Assembly (NCBI GenBank): GCA_945860295.1
Contig: CAMAQH010000006.1
Location: 1-64,000, forward strand
Length of the DNA stretch: 64,000 nt
From: Prosthecobacter debontii
Lineage (GTDB): Bacteria; Verrucomicrobiota; Verrucomicrobiia; Verrucomicrobiales; Verrucomicrobiaceae
Direction of reading: 5' to 3'
The notes beneath the pieces were generated by a model. That model saw nothing but the letters and a program-made list of their open reading frames with translations. It was not told the origin of the DNA and made no database searches. Each line of letters opens with the position of its first letter. Position 1 is the first letter of the stretch. This document shows, in pieces, positions 1 through 7,755 of this stretch. The position numbers and the translations under genes were made by a program.

Positions 1-156
1 GACAAAGGCAAACTTAAACTGCCCCGAGCCATCAAAATTCACGCCATCGACGCCAACCCGGCCCTGGTAGTTGATGAGCTGCGGCACCTGGGCTGGCAGG
101 AAGCTTGTTGAGTAGAGCAAAAGCAGGGCAACGGCCCATTTGAGTGAGGTTTTCAT
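1..156 (-). CDS. Secreted protein of unknown function, N-terminal part only
   Basis: The first 52 codons of a minus-strand gene are present; the rest lies outside the window. The peptide starts MKTSLKWAVALLLLYSTSF and continues LPAQVPQLINYQGRVGVDG, so it has a basic start, a hydrophobic core and a plausible signal-peptidase site after the Ala in LPAQ. The mature start (INYQGR followed by a phrase on a variable such as DGVNFDG) resembles the opening of many large exported verrucomicrobial proteins of unknown function. No catalytic domain can be judged from this piece. It is divergent from the WYL regulator, separated by about 235 bases. Confidence 0.6.
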   Translation of the reverse strand, partial: MKTSLKWAVALLLLYSTSFLPAQVPQLINYQGRVGVDGVNFDGSGQFKFAFV

Positions 157-391
157 AGGACTAGATGCTTGAGCAAAATATTTGTAACGCCTCAAAAAAT
201 TACTTTGGGTCGGTGATGTGGCAAGATTTAGTTCCAGAATCATCGGCAGGGCATGGAAGTCGGAAATGAAGTGGTGGCATTGCATGAACAGAGAGGACTG
301 AAAGGGATGGCCTCAATCTCCGCATCCTCCACCATGGGGTCAGACATTTGCGGGGCGACAGGCGAACTTTCTTCGGTATTTATTCGTTAGC

Positions 392-1471
392 ATGTCCAAA
401 GCAGCTTCTTCCCGAAGATCACGAGTTAAAGATCCCTTTCCGATCGCGGTCATCCGCAAAGGAACCAGCCGAGTCGCCATGTGGCGGGTTCTGGAGATCC
501 ACAAGATCGTGCAGACAGGCAAACATCCGAACTGCTCGACATTGGCGAAGGAGATCGAGGTGGCGCCGAAGACGATCCAGCGCGACATCAGCTTCATGCG
601 CAACCAGTTGGATCTGCCGCTGGAGTATGATCAGCTCAAGCATGGTTACTGCTACACGCGGCCAGTGCATGAGTTCCCCACGCTAAATCTCTCACGCAAT
701 GACCTGGTGGCTTTGTTCCTGGCTCGTCATGCTTTGGAGCCTCTGCGGGGAACGCGCTTGGAGCGTATGTTAAGCGAGAGCTTCAGTAAGATCGCCGAGG
801 CATGTCCCGGTGAGGTGTCGATCCAATGGAATGAACTCGACGAAGCTTTCTCCGTGAAAGCAGCGGGTGTGATGCCTGCCGATGTGACGCTGTTTGGTGA
901 TCTACTCGATGCGGTGCGTGCGTGCCGGGAGGTGAGCTTTGAGTATCACAAGCTCACGGCAAATAAACCGGAGCAGCGCACGGTGCATCCCTATCATGTG
1001 GGTCAGATCGAGCACGGATGGTATTTGCTGGCGTATGACCCAGCTCGGAAGGCTGTGCGCACCTTTGCGCTGCAACGCATCACGAACCTCACGATGCTGA
1101 GGACGAAGTTCGTGCGTGATCCACGTTTCAATGCGCGGGATCATCTCGGTGGTGGTTTTGGCGTGTGGAGCTATGCGGGTGAAGAGAAGCGCAGGTATGA
1201 GGTGCATATTCGCTTTGAAGGCTACGCCGCCCGCGTGGTGGGGGAGCGCCTATGGCACAGCACGCAAATCATTCGCCAATTGGAGCCGGATGGCAGTGTC
1301 ATTGAGTTTCAGGCGGACCTTTCTGGTCTGGAGGAAATCACCCGCTGGGTGCTGAGCTGGGGCAGCAAGGCAAAGGTGATCGGGCCGCCGGAGCTAGTGA
1401 AGCGAGTGCGGGAGGAGTTGGCGTTGATGAAAGAGATTTCCATGCATGGAACGGAACACGCTAGCAGCTAA
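392..1471 (+). CDS. WYL-domain transcriptional regulator with N-terminal HTH
   Basis: The 359-residue protein has a helix-turn-helix of the DeoR/HTH_11 kind around residues 30-75 (RVLEIHKIVQ, then STLAKEIEVAPKTIQRDI, with the recognition helix in KTIQRDI). A WYL domain follows in the second half, where HGWYLLAYDP carries the signature Trp-Tyr-Leu. WYL proteins are DNA-binding regulators whose WYL module senses a ligand, often a nucleic acid or nucleotide. Length and domain order are normal for the family. It is a single gene with no partner that reveals its target; the neighbouring exported-protein gene points away from it. Start ATG follows closely on an upstream stop. Confidence 0.85.
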   Translation: MSKAASSRRSRVKDPFPIAVIRKGTSRVAMWRVLEIHKIVQTGKHPNCSTLAKEIEVAPKTIQRDISFMRNQLDLPLEYDQLKHGYCYTRPVHEFPTLNLSRNDLVALFLARHALEPLRGTRLERMLSESFSKIAEACPGEVSIQWNELDEAFSVKAAGVMPADVTLFGDLLDAVRACREVSFEYHKLTANKPEQRTVHPYHVGQIEHGWYLLAYDPARKAVRTFALQRITNLTMLRTKFVRDPRFNARDHLGGGFGVWSYAGEEKRRYEVHIRFEGYAARVVGERLWHSTQIIRQLEPDGSVIEFQADLSGLEEITRWVLSWGSKAKVIGPPELVKRVREELALMKEISMHGTEHASS

Positions 1472-1789
1472 GACCACGCCAATCATAAGCCATTGCTCCA
1501 GAAACCAATTCGGAACGAAACCGGGGACTTGAACGACAAGTCCTAGAATACGGGCATCTCGACACCTTGGCCATGGTGCGAATGTGGCAGGTTTTCAGCG
1601 GAGCAACAATTTTGCCGAGCACCGGCAGAGGCGATTTAGGATTCCCTCTAATGCCCCGAATGGCCAAATCAGCGCCTGATCGGGTCCTGGGGCTTTGTGA
1701 ATCTGTAATCGCGAAAAGATGCGGTCTGTGTGAATGCGTGCTCGACAGATTCGGGGGTGGCAGATTTACTCGGGCACCTCTTTCTTCCC
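1472..1789. other. Non-coding gap before the PilT-like gene
   Basis: No convincing gene is seen in these 318 bases. An 8-base inverted repeat (GAATCTGT at 1699-1706 and ACAGATTC at 1745-1752) lies upstream of the PilT-like gene, but the arms are far apart and no T-run follows. An open frame extends 20 codons upstream of the chosen pilT start, without similarity to PilT. Confidence 0.4.
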
Positions 1790-2887
1790 ATGCGCCAATA
1801 CGACCTTATCGAATATCTCTCCATGGCCATGCAGGCTGGTGCTTCTGATCTTCATCTGTCTCCTGGAGCGGCTCCGATGATGCGTCTGCATGGGCGGATG
1901 ACGCCGGTGACGGAGGAGGTCTTTGATGCGCTGGATGTGCGTGAGCTGGTGCTCGGCGGTCTGAAGGACACGCAACGTGCGAAACTGGAAGAGGAGTGGG
2001 AGCTGGACTTTGCCATGGAGGTGGAAAACCTCGGGCGATTCCGTGGCAACGCCTGTTTTGCCATGGGGCGCATCGAGGGGAACTTTCGCTACATCCCGGA
2101 CACGATCCCTGAACTGACGCAGCTCGGTCATGGCCCGACGGTGGAGAATCTCTGCAAGATGAAGGACGGTCTGATCCTGATCACGGGTGTGAGTAACAGC
2201 GGTAAAACCACGACGCTGTGCAGCATGACGCAAACCATCGCGCGTGAGCGTTCGTGCAACATTGTGACGATCGAAGACCCGATCGAGTTTGTCTTCCATC
2301 ATGGTCACGGTCTGATTCGCCAGCGGCAGGTGGGTTTTGACACGCATGACTTTGCCCGAGCGATGAAGAGTGCTCTGAGGCAGGATGTGAATGTGATTAC
2401 GGTGAGCGAGCTGCGGGATCTGGAAACGATGCGCACGGCGCTGACGGCGGCAGAAACTGGGCATCTGGTGATCAGCACTCTGCATACGATGGATGTGCCG
2501 AGCACGATGACGCGCATTTTGGACAGCTACCCGAAAGAGCAGCAGGACTATGTAGCGGCGCAGCTCAGCCACTGCTTGCGTGGGATCATCAGTCAGCATC
2601 TGATCCGCCGTCCTGACGGTGAGGGCCGGGTGATGGCGACTGAGGTGATGACGATGAATAATGCGATTTCGAGCTGTATCCGCGATGGGCGTTTGCAGCA
2701 GCTTCCCAGTCTGATCCAGATCGGTGGGCGAGATGGGATGCACACGATTGATGATAGTCTGCTGCATCTCTTAAACTATGATTTTATTACTCTGGATGAT
2801 GCCAAGGCGCACTGTCGCGATTACAGCTTTATCCATGCGGGTTATGAAAAGACGATGCGTGAACGGGGGACTGCTAAGAAACGCTAA
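1790..2887 (+). CDS. pilT: PilT/PilU-like pilus retraction ATPase
   Basis: A 365-residue type IV pilus ATPase of the secretion/twitching superfamily, which hydrolyses ATP at the cytoplasmic base of the pilus to depolymerise pilin. The start MRQYDLIEYLSMAMQ with ASDLHLSPG matches the usual PilT N-terminus, so the 20 codons upstream were excluded. Walker A is GVSNSGKT, the Asp box is TIEDPIEF, and the His box is STLHTMD. The Walker B stretch reads VNVITVSELRDLETM, where PilT usually has a Gly before the Glu; the catalytic Glu is kept. The C-terminal AIRNLI-type motif is altered to AISSCIRDG. No other pilus gene is nearby. PilU-like function is a fair alternative. Confidence 0.85.
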   Translation: MRQYDLIEYLSMAMQAGASDLHLSPGAAPMMRLHGRMTPVTEEVFDALDVRELVLGGLKDTQRAKLEEEWELDFAMEVENLGRFRGNACFAMGRIEGNFRYIPDTIPELTQLGHGPTVENLCKMKDGLILITGVSNSGKTTTLCSMTQTIARERSCNIVTIEDPIEFVFHHGHGLIRQRQVGFDTHDFARAMKSALRQDVNVITVSELRDLETMRTALTAAETGHLVISTLHTMDVPSTMTRILDSYPKEQQDYVAAQLSHCLRGIISQHLIRRPDGEGRVMATEVMTMNNAISSCIRDGRLQQLPSLIQIGGRDGMHTIDDSLLHLLNYDFITLDDAKAHCRDYSFIHAGYEKTMRERGTAKKR

Positions 2888-2889
2888 CT

Positions 2890-3249
2890 ATGAGAACTGA
2901 GACCTATGACTGCATCCATCTGCGTGGCCTAGAACTACCGACAAGGATCGGTGTGCCTGATGAAGAGCGCGCTGCCTGGCAGACGCTCTCGGCGGATGTG
3001 ACGCTGCGCCTGTCGGCCCACTTTGAGCAGATGCATGATGAGCTGGCTGGGACGGTGGATTACGCTGCGGTGGCTTTGCGTTTGCGTGTTCTGGCGGCTG
3101 ATCGGCCGCGCGCATTGATCGAAACTCTGGCGGCTGAAATGGCTGCCTGTTTGCTGGCTGAGTTTGGCCCTAGTTCAGTCACCATCGAGCTGCGCAAGCG
3201 CATCATCCCGGGCACGGATCATGTGGCGGTGAGCCTGACTCGGCCTTGA
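2890..3249 (+). CDS. folB: Dihydroneopterin aldolase
   Basis: A 119-residue protein, typical in length for FolB, which cleaves 7,8-dihydroneopterin to 6-hydroxymethyl-dihydropterin and glycolaldehyde in folate synthesis. The sequence shows the expected landmarks: LRGLELPTRIGVPDEERAAWQ (the Glu that binds the pterin), GTVDYAAV (the conserved Tyr), a Glu in ALIETLAAEMA and the late Lys in IELRKRIIPG. It starts 2 bases after the pilT stop, so the two genes are probably cotranscribed although unrelated in function. Confidence 0.9.
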   Translation: MRTETYDCIHLRGLELPTRIGVPDEERAAWQTLSADVTLRLSAHFEQMHDELAGTVDYAAVALRLRVLAADRPRALIETLAAEMAACLLAEFGPSSVTIELRKRIIPGTDHVAVSLTRP

Positions 3250-3309
3250 GCTGCTGACTTTTTTAAACGTGGGTGAAAGGAATGATTCAGATCCGTTATT
3301 AACCCAGGG

Positions 3310-3338
3310 TTGACGCCAGACAATCAAGGTCGTTTAAC
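3310..3338 (+). promoter_or_regulatory. Candidate sigma-70-type promoter for the tol-pal operon
   Basis: TTGACG (3310-3315) is followed after 17 bases by TTTAAC (3333-3338), 21 bases before the first tol gene start. The -35 hexamer is near consensus and the spacing ideal; the -10 is weaker. This is the only gap ahead of the five-gene operon. Confidence 0.4.
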
Positions 3339-3358
3339 TAACTCGTTCTTTCACTGTG

Positions 3359-4177
3359 ATGCTTTTGCCTATGCTGTCTCTCGTTACTGGCCTGAAATTT
3401 GGCCTGGATAATATCACGCCTTTTGCGTGGGTTATGATCGGTTTATTGGCTCTGCTTTCGACGATGAGCTGGGCCACGCTGCTGATGAAATGGCTTCTGT
3501 TAAGTCGCACAGATCGGGCAAATCGGCGCTTCCTGAGGTTGTTTCATGAAAGTCCGCATCCGCTGGATCTATACTTGAAGAAAGAGCAGACGGACTTGTC
3601 CCCCCTTTACTTTATTTATCACTCGGCCTCACGGGATTTGGCCTTTCATCTAGTGGGTGAGGAGGAGCCTGGGCGCAGTTTTTCAGCACGCTTGCAGGGC
3701 GCAGGCCGCATCTCACCGAGTCAGATGAGCACGGTGCAAAACGCGATGGAGCGCGCGCTGGGCAGTGCGGCTTTGAAGCTGGAGCTGCGGCTAAGCCTAG
3801 TCGGAACCGTCATCGCGGTGGCACCACTGATCGGGATTCTAGGCACGGTGGTGGGGTTGCTGGATGTTTTTTCCGCTCTGGATGTGCAGAATAAGGCAGC
3901 TCTGGTGCCGGGTGTGAGTTCGGCTTTGATCACCACGATCGTAGCGCTGCTCGTGGTGCTCCCAAGTCTGATCGGTTATAACATTTTGGTGAACCGCATT
4001 CGGACGATCTTGGTGCGCATGGACAATTTTGCTTCGGAACTCAGCGGTGTCTTTGACCGGCAGTTTGTGGACCACCGAAAGGTGGAGGAAAGCCTGCCCA
4101 GTCTGCATAGTCTGGGTGCGCCAGCAATGCCGATGTCAAGCGCCACCACGGCTTCACGTAATCCTGCACGCGCATGA
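3359..4177 (+). CDS. tolQ: TolQ/ExbB/MotA-family proton channel
   Basis: A 272-residue inner-membrane protein of the MotA/TolQ/ExbB family. An N-terminal TM segment (around residues 17-40) is followed by a cytoplasmic loop, then two long TM segments in the second half with the family signature (RLSLVGTVIAVAPLIGILGTV and PGVSSALITTIVALLVVLPS). With TolR it forms the proton-driven motor of the Tol-Pal envelope system. The ATG at 3359 follows directly on a GTG in the same frame; another ATG occurs at 3371. It overlaps tolR by 4 bases (ATGA). Assignment to Tol rather than Exb rests on the downstream tolB and pal genes. Confidence 0.88.
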   Translation: MLLPMLSLVTGLKFGLDNITPFAWVMIGLLALLSTMSWATLLMKWLLLSRTDRANRRFLRLFHESPHPLDLYLKKEQTDLSPLYFIYHSASRDLAFHLVGEEEPGRSFSARLQGAGRISPSQMSTVQNAMERALGSAALKLELRLSLVGTVIAVAPLIGILGTVVGLLDVFSALDVQNKAALVPGVSSALITTIVALLVVLPSLIGYNILVNRIRTILVRMDNFASELSGVFDRQFVDHRKVEESLPSLHSLGAPAMPMSSATTASRNPARA

Positions 4178-4593
4178 GACGCCTTTCCAGTCGTCACATG
4201 CCGCGACTCGTGGCTGAGATCAGTGTGACTCCGCTGCTTGATCTGATGTTACTGCTGCTATTGACGGTGATCGTGCTAGTGCCTGTGTTGCAAAGCGACG
4301 GCAGGCACCAAGCTGCCTCAGTCGTTGAAAATTCCGTTACTACAGTGCCCAAGAAAATCATCGAGATGAAGGTGAACGCTGACCTCAAGCTCACGCTGGC
4401 AGGGAAGGGGGTCGAGCATGGTGAGCTTATCACAGAGTTAAAGAAGCTGGTAGCCACTGAACCTGAATTGGGAGTGGTGGTGGGTGTGCCCTCCATTCTG
4501 ACTGCTCCACGGCTCCTGGATATCATGGATGCGCTGCGTGAGGCGGCAGTTCGGCACACTTCTGTGATGGTAAGTCCCGTTGTGAAACCCTGA
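4174..4593 (+). CDS. tolR: TolR/ExbD-family biopolymer transport protein
   Basis: A 139-residue protein with a short cytoplasmic N-terminus, a single TM segment and a periplasmic domain. The family signature is EISVTPLLDLMLLLLLTVI; the Asp in LLD corresponds to the proton-conducting Asp of TolR/ExbD. The periplasmic part ends with the usual folded region (LVATEPELGVVVGVPS to AAVRHTSVMVSPV). It overlaps tolQ by 4 bases and lies 6 bases before the TolA/TonB-like gene. Partners are expected to be the upstream TolQ and the downstream TolA-like protein. Confidence 0.88.
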   Translation: MRRLSSRHMPRLVAEISVTPLLDLMLLLLLTVIVLVPVLQSDGRHQAASVVENSVTTVPKKIIEMKVNADLKLTLAGKGVEHGELITELKKLVATEPELGVVVGVPSILTAPRLLDIMDALREAAVRHTSVMVSPVVKP

Positions 4594-4599
4594 TTTGCC

Positions 4600-5661
4600 G
4601 TGCCTAAGCCTGTTCACCCACAACCACAGCTTGAGCCGCTGCTGCCAGCGCTCATCGGTGTTGGTCTGGCGCATGGGCTGCTGGGTTTGCTGATTTGGAC
4701 TTTTCTGCCGATGCTGGTGCCGAAGAACGCTGGATCTAATGAGGTGTTGGCAATGTTGATTTGGCGCTCTCCGTCAGATTTTGTGATGGCCGCGGTGCCG
4801 CTGCCTGCCCCGACTTTGGTGGTGCCTGCTGCTTCACTTGCTAAGCCCACCTCTAAGCCTGCTGTGACGACTACTGAAGTGCCAGCTAAACCCAAAGTGC
4901 TGAATTTTTTCTTTGGCGGCAGTCAGGACAAGGCCGCACCTGCGGCGGCGATGGTTTCTGAGTCGGAGAATTTGCAGGTGGTTTCGAGGATCAGTAGTGC
5001 CGTTACCAGCATGATTTCTGATAACGTGTCGGTGATGCCGTCTCTGCTGCCCCAAGGAATGATGATCAATTCTTTGGGTTCCGCTCACCCGATGAGTCCC
5101 GCACCGCTGCCGATGATGACGGCTCAAAATACGCTTCCAGAAGTAGCACCTGCGCCGCTCAATTCATCGCCTGAAGACGCTGCAAAGCCCGTTGCTTCAA
5201 TGTCTGAGATGACGGGGCCGGAAAGGGTGTCAATTAAGTCCATTACCCTATCGGCCATTTTTTTAGCCAAAGAGTCTATTGCGGCACCCCAACCGGGTAA
5301 GCCTGTGCTTAATTTGTTAAACATCGCGGCGTTGAATGAATTCAAGCGCGCTCAAACAGTTGAGACGGGTCGGGCAGACATGGCAGGTGTGGAGAATTCG
5401 CTTCAGCAGGCGATCTTGCGTGAGTGGAAGCCGCCGCCGATCAAATCGGTTCCTGTAACTCAGCGGCGTGCGACTTTGGAAATCTCTTTGCTGCGAGACG
5501 GCCAGGTTTGTGATGCCACGGTGAAGACACCCTCAGGCTCAGAAGCTCTGGACGCCTCCATCCGCTCGGCTGTGGAGCGCGTATCGAAGATTCCTGAGAC
5601 TCTCCCTTCAAGTTTCCCCAAAGAGCGCTACGATCTGCGGGTGAATTTTCAGATCGAATAG
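4600..5661 (+). CDS. TolA/TonB-like energy-transducing periplasmic protein
   Basis: The 353-residue protein has one N-terminal TM anchor (LPALIGVGLAHGLLGLLIWTF), a long Pro/Ala/Ser-rich middle and a C-terminal domain of TonB type (residues about 270-353: RRATLEISLLRDGQVCDATV through LRVNFQIE). The layout and the place between tolR and tolB identify it as the TolA-equivalent that spans the periplasm and contacts TolB/Pal. The start is GTG at 4600, the only start close to the TM segment. TolA and TonB cannot be told apart by sequence here; position favours TolA. It abuts tolB without a gap. Confidence 0.75.
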   Translation: MPKPVHPQPQLEPLLPALIGVGLAHGLLGLLIWTFLPMLVPKNAGSNEVLAMLIWRSPSDFVMAAVPLPAPTLVVPAASLAKPTSKPAVTTTEVPAKPKVLNFFFGGSQDKAAPAAAMVSESENLQVVSRISSAVTSMISDNVSVMPSLLPQGMMINSLGSAHPMSPAPLPMMTAQNTLPEVAPAPLNSSPEDAAKPVASMSEMTGPERVSIKSITLSAIFLAKESIAAPQPGKPVLNLLNIAALNEFKRAQTVETGRADMAGVENSLQQAILREWKPPPIKSVPVTQRRATLEISLLRDGQVCDATVKTPSGSEALDASIRSAVERVSKIPETLPSSFPKERYDLRVNFQIE

Positions 5662-6867
5662 ATGAGTGTGTTGCGCCTTTTCATTTTCTTGAGCCTATCT
5701 ACCGCGCTGGTGCCCTGCGCGCAGTCGGTGACTTTGCCGGCATGGCTGCGGCTTTTAAAGCCGATGTCCAGAGCGGGCGCGCCTAGAGCGGCCTTGAAGC
5801 GTGTCAGCGTCTCCGACTTTACGGGTGGCACAGGTGAGAGTGCTCTGCGTGGTCTTGTCAAAGAACTGACTCAGGCGCGTGAATTCACGCTAACCAGCGA
5901 GTCACCCGATTTCACGATCAGTGGTAGCTCCGTGGGTGGGCGTGTGACCGGTCGTGTCGTGAATCGTGAGGGTGAAAAATTGTTGGACCGCACCTATGCA
6001 GCTCCGGGCCTGGATGAAAATTTGAAGGCTTTCGCGGATGATTTGATTTTTGCAGTGACTGGAAAGCCTGGACTAGCAACGAGCAGAATCGCCTTTGTTA
6101 GTGATAAGTCGGGGACCAAGCAGGTTTATCTTTGTGATCCAGATGGCAAGGATCTACAGCAGGTGACTCACCACACCTACGGCTGCGTCTCGCCCTCGCT
6201 CAATGCCGATGGGTCGGCTGTGGCTTACACGAGTTACAAAACCGGCTTTCCTGTGGTGCAGGTTCTCGATCTCGGGCTGGGCTGGGAGCGCACGGTCTCA
6301 GATACCCCGGGCAGCAGCTTTGGTTCGGCCTTTTCCCCCGATGGAAATCGACTGGCTGTGGTGATGAGCTTCCTCGGAAATCCAGAGATTTTTGTCATCG
6401 ACCTCACCACGAACTCTGCCGCCTGCATCAGCGATACGACGGGTGTTCCTGGCAGCCCCTCCTGGCACCCCGATGGTAAGCAGGTAATTTTCAGCGATGA
6501 TCGTGGCGATGGTCCACGACTCTATGTGACAGAGGTTTCTGAGACCAATGAGGCTGAAGCTAAACGGATCCGCTGGCGCACGGGTTATGGCTTCTGCGCG
6601 GACCCTGAATTTTCACCTGAAGCCGATAGCGTGGCATTCACCGCCCGCATCGGTAGTGAACTGGCGGTCGTGGTCAAAGGCTGGCCAAATGGCTCGTCAC
6701 GCGTTATCCAATCGGGCGGTGCTGCGCATCCATCCTGGAGTCCAAATGGCCGCTACCTTTGCTACACTCAGCATGGCACTTTGTATGTTCAAAACCTGTA
6801 TACCGGTCAGAAGCAGGCGATCCTGAATGGACACGGCCAGATTACCGAACCTCGATGGATGAAATGA
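5662..6867 (+). CDS. tolB: Tol-Pal system protein TolB
   Basis: A 401-residue periplasmic beta-propeller. An N-terminal hydrophobic signal (LRLFIFLSLSTALVPCAQS) precedes an alpha/beta domain (VSDFTGGTGESALRGLV) and then a series of PD40-type blades, recognisable as ASRIAFVSDKSGTKQVYLCD, SFGSAFSPDGNRLAVVMS, GSPSWHPDGKQVIFSDD and AHPSWSPNGRYLCYTQ. TolB binds Pal and the Tol proteins. The ATG starts on the base after the previous stop codon, and its own stop overlaps the pal start by 4 bases, consistent with translational coupling. Confidence 0.9.
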   Translation: MSVLRLFIFLSLSTALVPCAQSVTLPAWLRLLKPMSRAGAPRAALKRVSVSDFTGGTGESALRGLVKELTQAREFTLTSESPDFTISGSSVGGRVTGRVVNREGEKLLDRTYAAPGLDENLKAFADDLIFAVTGKPGLATSRIAFVSDKSGTKQVYLCDPDGKDLQQVTHHTYGCVSPSLNADGSAVAYTSYKTGFPVVQVLDLGLGWERTVSDTPGSSFGSAFSPDGNRLAVVMSFLGNPEIFVIDLTTNSAACISDTTGVPGSPSWHPDGKQVIFSDDRGDGPRLYVTEVSETNEAEAKRIRWRTGYGFCADPEFSPEADSVAFTARIGSELAVVVKGWPNGSSRVIQSGGAAHPSWSPNGRYLCYTQHGTLYVQNLYTGQKQAILNGHGQITEPRWMK

Positions 6868-7322
6868 AGCAACTTGTGACACATTTTTGCTGGGCAATAG
6901 TGATGCTGGGCGCTCTGCCAGCTTGCAAAAGCCTGCCTAGCCTTTCGCGTGAAAAAGAAGCGGAAGTCGTCTTTGCTCTCGGTCCGCGCGATGGTTTCAC
7001 CAGTCCTCTATCTGGCGCGTTAAAGCCTGCCTGCCCGGCCCTCGAATTTGCAGGAGAAAAATTCGCTCTCACGGGGGCGCACAAAAAGACGCTCGCAGTT
7101 GTTGTCGCTGACTGGAGCAAGGATAAACCGCGCTACCTGATCGCTGGTTATTCGCAGCCGGGATTGCCAGATGATTTTGCGCGTTCCTTGTCTGAGCGCC
7201 GCGCGCAGGCCGTCCGGCAGTATCTGATTGAAAGTGGTGTTGAGGCTGCAAACATGCAGACAGTTGGCTATGGTTTTGATAGCTCGCCGACCTCCAGTGT
7301 CGTCGTCATCTACCGACAGTAG
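6864..7322 (+). CDS. pal: Pal-like OmpA-family lipoprotein with divergent peptidoglycan-binding motif
   Basis: A 152-residue protein with a lipoprotein signal ending in a lipobox (LGALPAC, Cys 24). The C-terminal half is an OmpA/Pal-like fold: YLIAGYSQPG, then ARSLSERRAQAVRQYLIESGV and MQTVGYGFDSSP. The Arg of the LSxxRA motif is kept, but the GHTD segment that supplies the Asp binding meso-diaminopimelate in Pal reads GYSQ. Peptidoglycan binding may therefore differ. The start is the ATG overlapping the tolB stop; a longer reading frame upstream lies inside tolB and was rejected. The role is inferred from the operon. Confidence 0.78.
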   Translation: MKQLVTHFCWAIVMLGALPACKSLPSLSREKEAEVVFALGPRDGFTSPLSGALKPACPALEFAGEKFALTGAHKKTLAVVVADWSKDKPRYLIAGYSQPGLPDDFARSLSERRAQAVRQYLIESGVEAANMQTVGYGFDSSPTSSVVVIYRQ

Positions 7323-7476
7323 GACCCGAGCTGAAGAGCTGGATTGCGCTAGGCCGCGTCCATTGGGCTTACTCTCTCCTTGTTGCGCTTTGAGATGAAC
7401 TTTTTACCGCATCTCTTGCAAAGAGTCTGCCTCCCGCTACGATCTCTTTGCGATAGCGTCTCAATTGCACAACACC

Positions 7477-7755
7477 ATGCATGCCCAACTCACTTTAGCT
7501 CAATTGCCCATCGGCAGTGCGGCCTTCATTCACAGTCTGCCAACGGGCAGAGTGGGACTGACAAGGCTGCGTGAGTTGGGGCTTACACCTGGTGCGCGAG
7601 TCACCATGGTCCGCCGTGCGCCTCTGGGTGAACCCATCGAAATCACCGTGCGCGGCTCCCATATTGCGATGCGCGACCACGAGGCGCAGCACATTGGCAT
7701 TACCCATGTGGAGCAGGCATTCAATCCAGCTCAAAGCACCACGACCCAGGCATGA
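7477..7755 (+). CDS. feoA: FeoA-like ferrous iron transport protein
   Basis: A 92-residue SH3-like small cytosolic protein. It shows the FeoA pattern: TLAQLPIGSAAFIHSLP, RLRELGLTPGARVTMVRRAP, GEPIEITVRGSHIAMR, ending near HIGI. FeoA supports the FeoB iron channel. ATG at 7477 is preferred over an in-frame TTG four codons earlier. The stop overlaps the feoB start by 4 bases (ATGA). No convincing Fur box was found in the 150 bases upstream. Confidence 0.85.
   Translation: MHAQLTLAQLPIGSAAFIHSLPTGRVGLTRLRELGLTPGARVTMVRRAPLGEPIEITVRGSHIAMRDHEAQHIGITHVEQAFNPAQSTTTQA

Noticed and set aside
1766-2767. A 333-codon minus-strand frame opposite the PilT-like gene
   Set aside because: His/Arg/Gln-rich antisense translation without domain; pilT motifs are on the plus strand.
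6759-6863. Longer start for the Pal-like gene inside tolB
   Set aside because: It would place about 35 non-signal residues before a perfect lipoprotein signal and overlap tolB by more than 100 bases.
7323-7476. Possible Fur box before feoA
   Set aside because: A near-palindrome CTCTTGCAAAGAG is present but does not fit the Fur consensus.
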